Assembly (NCBI GenBank): GCA_019423685.1
Contig: JAHZAY010000006.1
Coordinates: 1-64,000, forward strand
Length of the DNA: 64,000 nucleotides
Direction: 5' to 3'
Source: Clostridiales bacterium
GTDB lineage: Bacteria > Bacillota > Clostridia > Oscillospirales > Ruminococcaceae
The position numbers were made by a program, and so were the translations under genes. A model generated the notes under the pieces. The model saw only the letters and a list, made by a program, of their open reading frames with translations. It made no database searches and had not been told where the DNA came from. Positions 60,558 through 64,000 of the stretch are shown here, piece after piece (position 1 is the first letter of the stretch; each line of letters opens with the position of its first letter).

Positions 60558-61373
60558 CTACAGTTCCCCCTTTTTTGCTTTGAGAGGCCGCGTCATTGCC
60601 TTGGCCTTGCGGGTGCTGAGGATGTTGTAGATGAGCAGCACAAGCAGCACCACGGCAAACATAATGGTGGACAGGGCGTTGATCTTTGGCGATACGCGGC
60701 GGCGGGTCATGCTGTAGATGGCTACCGGCAGCGTCTGGATGGAGGCACCCGAAACAAAGTAAGAGATGACAAAGTCGTCCATCGAGTAGGTCAGCGCCAT
60801 CAAAAAGCCGGAGAGAATGCCGGGCATGATCTCCGGGATGACGACCTTGGTAAACGCCTTAAAGGGGTCGCAGCCCAGATCCAGCGCCGCGTCGTAGGTG
60901 TTCTGATCCATCTGTCTGAGCTTGGGCAGCACGTTTAGGATGACATACGGGACGTTGAAGGTGATGTGCGAGATGATGAGCGTCTGCATGCCAAACTCCA
61001 TCTTCAAATAGATAAACAGCAGCATCAGGGCGACGCCGGTGATGATCTCCGGGTTGATCATCGGCAGGTAGGTGAAGGTCATCACCACCGAGCGCAGCTT
61101 GCGGTTCATCTTGTTTAAGCCAATAGCAGCCAGCGTTCCCAGCAGTGTGGCGATCACCGACGAGGCGATTGCCACCACGATCATGACAATAAAGGACTGG
61201 ATGATGACCCGGTCCTGGAAAAGTTCCTCATACCAGCGCAGGGTGAAACCGGTCCAGGTGTTGCGGCTTTTGCTGTCGTTAAAGGAAAAGATCATCAGAA
61301 CAGCGATGGGAGCATACAAAAACAGCATGACCAGCCAAACGTACAGCGAGGACAACCATCTGTTCTTTTTCAT
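60558..61373 (-). CDS. potC: Polyamine ABC transporter permease PotC
   Basis: A 271-residue permease with six predicted helices. MIFSFNDSKSRNTWTGFTLR and the EAA loop DAALDLGCDPFKAFTKVVIP match PotC. The start overlaps the potB stop by 4 bp and its stop lies just before potD. Confidence 0.93.
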   Translation of the reverse strand: MKKNRWLSSLYVWLVMLFLYAPIAVLMIFSFNDSKSRNTWTGFTLRWYEELFQDRVIIQSFIVMIVVAIASSVIATLLGTLAAIGLNKMNRKLRSVVMTFTYLPMINPEIITGVALMLLFIYLKMEFGMQTLIISHITFNVPYVILNVLPKLRQMDQNTYDAALDLGCDPFKAFTKVVIPEIMPGILSGFLMALTYSMDDFVISYFVSGASIQTLPVAIYSMTRRRVSPKINALSTIMFAVVLLVLLIYNILSTRKAKAMTRPLKAKKGEL

Positions 61374-62212
61374 AGGATTCGTCCCTCCATCTCTTCGTCG
61401 TCAAAGTTGCTCATAATGCTCATGCACAGCAGAACCACAACCATCAGCACCAGCGAGATGGCCGAGCCGAGATTGGGGTTGTAGGAGTTGCCCAGGAATT
61501 GCAGCTCGATGATGTCGCCAATGAGCTGGTTGGTGCCGCCTCCCAGCATCTTGGAGATGATGAAGGTGGAGATGGCGGGCACAAACACCATGGTGATGCC
61601 GGTGCTGACACCGGGCAGGCTCAGCGGAATCACAACCCTTGCCATAACCTGAAAGGTGTTGCCGCCGAGATCCTGTGCGGCTTCGATGACATCGTCGCCG
61701 ATTTTGCACATGGTGGTGTAGATGGGCAGAATCATGAACGGGACATAGTTGTAGACCATGCCGAGAATGACCGCGCCCTGGGTGTTGATCATCTGCAAGG
61801 GGCCGATGCCAAACAGGCCGAGAAACTTGTTGATGAGTCCGTTATTTTCCAGAATGGTCATCCAGGCAAAGGTGCGCAGCAGGAAATTCATCCACATGGG
61901 CAGCATGACCATGATAAACAGGGTCTGTTTTTGAAAGCCCTTTTTGCGGGAGAGAATGTAGCAAAGAGGGTAGGCGATGACCACACACAGCGCAGTGGCA
62001 ATGGCTGCCAGCTTGATGGAGCGCAGCAAAACGCCCATATACTCTCCGCCGCGGGCGATATTTTCGAGGGTGAATTGGCCTTCGGAGGTGGTCAGTGCAA
62101 AATAGGCGATCATTGCCAGTGGCACGATGATAAACAGCGCCAACCACAGCACATAAGGCACTGCGGGCACCGACTGAAGGAGGGCCTTCTTTTTGGCGTT
62201 GGTCAGTTTCAT
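61370..62212 (-). CDS. potB: Polyamine ABC transporter permease PotB
   Basis: A 280-residue permease. VPYVLWLALFIIVPLAMIAY at the N-terminus, LPMWMNFLLRTFAWMTIL and the EAA loop EAAQDLGGNTFQVMARVVIP match PotB. The ATG at 62212 overlaps the potA stop. Confidence 0.93.
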   Translation of the reverse strand: MKLTNAKKKALLQSVPAVPYVLWLALFIIVPLAMIAYFALTTSEGQFTLENIARGGEYMGVLLRSIKLAAIATALCVVIAYPLCYILSRKKGFQKQTLFIMVMLPMWMNFLLRTFAWMTILENNGLINKFLGLFGIGPLQMINTQGAVILGMVYNYVPFMILPIYTTMCKIGDDVIEAAQDLGGNTFQVMARVVIPLSLPGVSTGITMVFVPAISTFIISKMLGGGTNQLIGDIIELQFLGNSYNPNLGSAISLVLMVVVLLCMSIMSNFDDEEMEGRIL

Positions 62213-63264
62213 TTTGCCTGCGCCTCCATCTTCTTCATGATGTGGATGTTTTCCGGGTCGATGTTCATGCCGATATGTGCGCCGACCGGTTGGCTCTGAG
62301 TGGAGTGGATCAGCCACTTATAGCCGTGGGCATCGACGGTGATCTCATAGTGGACGCCCTTGAAGATGACCGATTCCACCTCGCCGCTGATAGGGGAGGT
62401 CTCATAGTCACCGACGATGATATCCTCCGGACGGATGACGACATCGACGCGCTCGTTTTCATCGAAGCCCTTATCGACGCACTTGAAGGCCTGTCCGGCG
62501 AATTCAACCTCATAGTCCTCGTACATTACGCCGTCGATGATGTTGCTCTCGCCGATGAAGTCTGCGACAAAGGCATTTTTCGGCTCGTTGTAGATGTCCT
62601 GCGGGGTGCCGATCTGCTGGATCTCGCCGTCCTTCATGACGACTACCCGATCGGACATGGTCAGCGCCTCTTCCTGGTCATGGGTGACATAGATGAAGGT
62701 GATCTTCAGCGATTTCTGGATGCGCATCAGTTCTCCCTGCATCTCTTTGCGCAGCTTCAAATCCAGTGCGCCCAACGGCTCATCCAGCAGCAGTACTTTT
62801 GGCTCGTTAACCAGAGCGCGCGCGATGGCGACACGCTGCTGCTGGCCGCCGGAAAGCTGGTTGATATTGCGGTTCTCAAAGCCGACCAAGCCCACCATCT
62901 TGAGCATGTCGCGAACCTTTTGTTCGATCTGGCGCTTGTCCATCTTTTTGATGTTGAGACCAAAGGCCACATTGTCGAATACATTTAAATGAGGAAACAG
63001 CGCATAGCGCTGAAAGACGGTGTTGACGTTGCGCTTGTAGGGCGGCACGCCGTTGATCTTTTTGCCGTCAAAGTAGATTTCTCCCGAAGTGGGCTCCACA
63101 AAGCCGCCGATAATGCGCAGAGTGGTTGTTTTTCCGCAGCCGGAGGGGCCGAGGAAGGTGACGAACTCCTCATCGTGGATATCCAAATTGATACTTTTGA
63201 GGATTCTCTGGCCGTCAAACTCGACGACAATATTTTTAAGACTAATTAAAATATTTTCCTTCAT
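62209..63264 (-). CDS. potA: Polyamine ABC transporter ATPase PotA
   Basis: A 351-residue ATPase. Walker A is LGPSGCGKTTTLRIIGGF, the signature LSGGQQQRVAIARAL, Walker B VLLLDEPLGALD, and the H-loop VTHDQEEALTM. The C-terminal TOBE domain has VDVVIRPEDI. GAGGGAG lies upstream. It heads potA-potB-potC-potD; each start overlaps or abuts the stop before it. Confidence 0.95.
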   Translation of the reverse strand: MKENILISLKNIVVEFDGQRILKSINLDIHDEEFVTFLGPSGCGKTTTLRIIGGFVEPTSGEIYFDGKKINGVPPYKRNVNTVFQRYALFPHLNVFDNVAFGLNIKKMDKRQIEQKVRDMLKMVGLVGFENRNINQLSGGQQQRVAIARALVNEPKVLLLDEPLGALDLKLRKEMQGELMRIQKSLKITFIYVTHDQEEALTMSDRVVVMKDGEIQQIGTPQDIYNEPKNAFVADFIGESNIIDGVMYEDYEVEFAGQAFKCVDKGFDENERVDVVIRPEDIIVGDYETSPISGEVESVIFKGVHYEITVDAHGYKWLIHSTQSQPVGAHIGMNIDPENIHIMKKMEAQAK

Positions 63265-63323
63265 CCAGATTGCTCTCCCTCACAAAGAATATTTTACGGA
63301 CGATAAACCGCATATCCTATAAC

Positions 63324-63351
63324 ACTATAGCACAAGGGGGGCGAAAGTCAA
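63324..63351 (-). promoter_or_regulatory. Promoter of the potABCD operon
   Basis: On the minus strand TTGACT (63351-63346) and TATAGT (63329-63324) are 16 bp apart. Confidence 0.7.
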
Positions 63352-63663
63352 GGATTTTTCTTATATTTCTGCAAAATTCTGTATTTTTTTCGATTTATCA
63401 GAATCCATTTCCCGCATCCTATGCACAATTTCAGTATTCTCAATTTTACGCGATTTTTCATCGATTTAACGCAAACTTTATTTGTAAGTTCCACCTGTCT
63501 TTTGCATTGGTGCAAAGGAGGGTGAGAGGGGCAAAAAAACTGCCCGATCGCAGCCTGCCCATTTGAGGGGAGAAAGGGTGATGCCGTGCACAAAATCTGT
63601 CTTTCTTCATAAACTGGTATTGAATGTCAGCGTGCTCTCCTGCACCTGCTGATGTATCTCATC
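63352..63663. other. Gap without a recognised gene
   Basis: About 310 bp, AT-rich at its left and GC-richer at its right. I see no gene with a credible ribosome site, no tRNA and no clear promoter for the following fragment. Confidence 0.5.
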
Positions 63664-63682
63664 GGCGGCAGTGCATGCCGCC
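63664..63682 (+). repeat. Perfect hairpin before the truncated gene
   Basis: GGCGGCA and TGCCGCC pair around a five-base loop. No T-run follows. It lies in the leader of the following fragment. Confidence 0.55.
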
Positions 63683-63699
63683 CTAAACGGAGGGATAGT

Positions 63700-63798
63700 A
63701 TGGCAGAATCAAAGGTAATCCGCCCAGGCGATTGCAACTGCTTTAAAGAGGCAGTCTGCATCGACGCGGAACGGATTTACGACTCTTGCAGCGAATAA
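63700..63798 (+). pseudogene. Truncated N-terminal fragment of a conserved clostridial protein
   Basis: A 32-codon frame begins at ATG 63700 six bases after GGAGG and stops at TAA 63796-63798. Its sequence contains CFKEAVCIDAERIYDSCS. As I recall it, this is the N-terminus of a much longer conserved protein of unknown function in Oscillospiraceae and relatives, which normally continues DKDC and beyond. Here it ends abruptly with E and a stop. The end of a recombinase gene begins 55 bp further on, so interruption by an integrated element is likely. Confidence 0.6.
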
Positions 63799-63814
63799 GA
63801 TATCGCACCATAGA

Positions 63815-63854
63815 GGAAAGAAAAGGACCGCATCATTGCGGTCCTTTTCTTTCC
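63815..63854. terminator. Bidirectional terminator after the recombinase fragment
   Basis: GGAAAGAAAAGGACCGCA and TGCGGTCCTTTTCTTTCC form a perfect 18-bp stem with a four-base loop. Confidence 0.88.
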
Positions 63855-64000
63855 TACATATTGATGAAGGTGACGTCGAGGGCAAAGGGAGAAGTCCGAC
63901 TTTTGCGAAAGTAGACGGCTTTTTCCACCACCGTTTTGAGCAGACGGTTTTTTTCTTTGGGGGAGGAGACTGCATAATTGGCAAGGACATGTTCAATCTT
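63854..64000 (-). CDS. Probable large serine recombinase, C-terminal end (cut by window)
   Basis: The last 48 codons of a minus-strand gene that continues past the window. The translation contains KIEHVLANYAVSSPKEKNRL then LKTVVEKAVYFRKSR and ends DVTFINM. The pattern of a short helix, AEKN-like turn, LLK-(I/V)-(V/I)EKAVY and a final beta strand matches the C-terminus of clostridial large serine recombinases of integrative elements. The catalytic domain is outside the window, so the call is provisional. The stop lies inside the terminator stem. Confidence 0.55.
   Translation of the reverse strand, partial: KIEHVLANYAVSSPKEKNRLLKTVVEKAVYFRKSRTSPFALDVTFINM

Noticed and set aside
63709..63996. 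A 95-codon minus-strand frame crossing the terminator at 63815-63854
   Set aside because: It lies in another frame than the recombinase-like C-terminus, crosses a perfect terminator and has no similarity to known proteins.

Overview
The window looks like chromosomal DNA of a spore-forming, low- to mid-GC Firmicute of the class Clostridia, most likely an Oscillospiraceae/Ruminococcaceae-type gut anaerobe. Reasons: strong AGGAGG-type ribosome binding sites, frequent GTG and TTG starts, sigma-A promoters with near-consensus boxes, a T-box leader, the sporulation genes spoVM and ytfJ, and a gene order (yicC-remA-gmk-rpoZ-priA-def-fmt-yugP-rsmB-rlmN-stp-prkC-rsgA-thiN-spoVM) typical of Clostridia. 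This placement rests on gene content and order; no database search was run.

Layout. 1-660 is a tRNA cluster (Lys, Glu, Asn, Met/Ile2, Trp, Thr) with a lone 5S rRNA inside it. 0.75-18.5 kb is mixed metabolism and transport: an SDR reductase, a lipase with a USP-like protein, Rex, a GT4 glycosyltransferase with a membrane flippase-like protein, a polar amino-acid ABC importer, a HAD phosphatase, a YjiH-type membrane protein, DegV, diaminopropionate ammonia-lyase, three consecutive cyclophilins, a dense palindrome field, MnmA and RNase HI. 18.7-29.1 kb is housekeeping: RNase J, GdpP, L9, DnaB, TilS, Hpt, FtsH. A probable small RNA and L28 follow. 29.9-33.2 kb is an M50 protease, ScpA, ScpB, a DUF2953-like protein and YtfJ. 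33.2-36.7 kb (minus) is polyphosphate kinase and an M20 peptidase. 37.0-38.2 kb is an isolated aegerolysin/Gpp34-like gene beside a tRNA-Ala gene, then an FkbM methyltransferase.

39.8-57.2 kb is the long conserved operon of nucleotide, translation, protein-maturation and signalling genes, ending with SpoVM, PrmA, RsmE, a VanY-type carboxypeptidase and a PilN-like orphan. A T-box leader then controls a 2-isopropylmalate synthase. 59.3-63.3 kb (minus) is a potABCD polyamine importer whose binding protein carries an unusual C-terminal membrane anchor. The right edge holds a 32-codon gene fragment with a good start, followed by the 3' end of a probable large serine recombinase on the other strand. 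This looks like the border of an integrated element.

The best candidates for something undescribed are the aegerolysin-like fusion protein at 37026-38150, the small RNA downstream of ftsH (about 29133-29241, minus), and the recombinase junction at 63.7-64.0 kb. Recurrent 5'-leader hairpins and the T-box specifier also deserve a look. No CRISPR array and no complete insertion sequence were seen.
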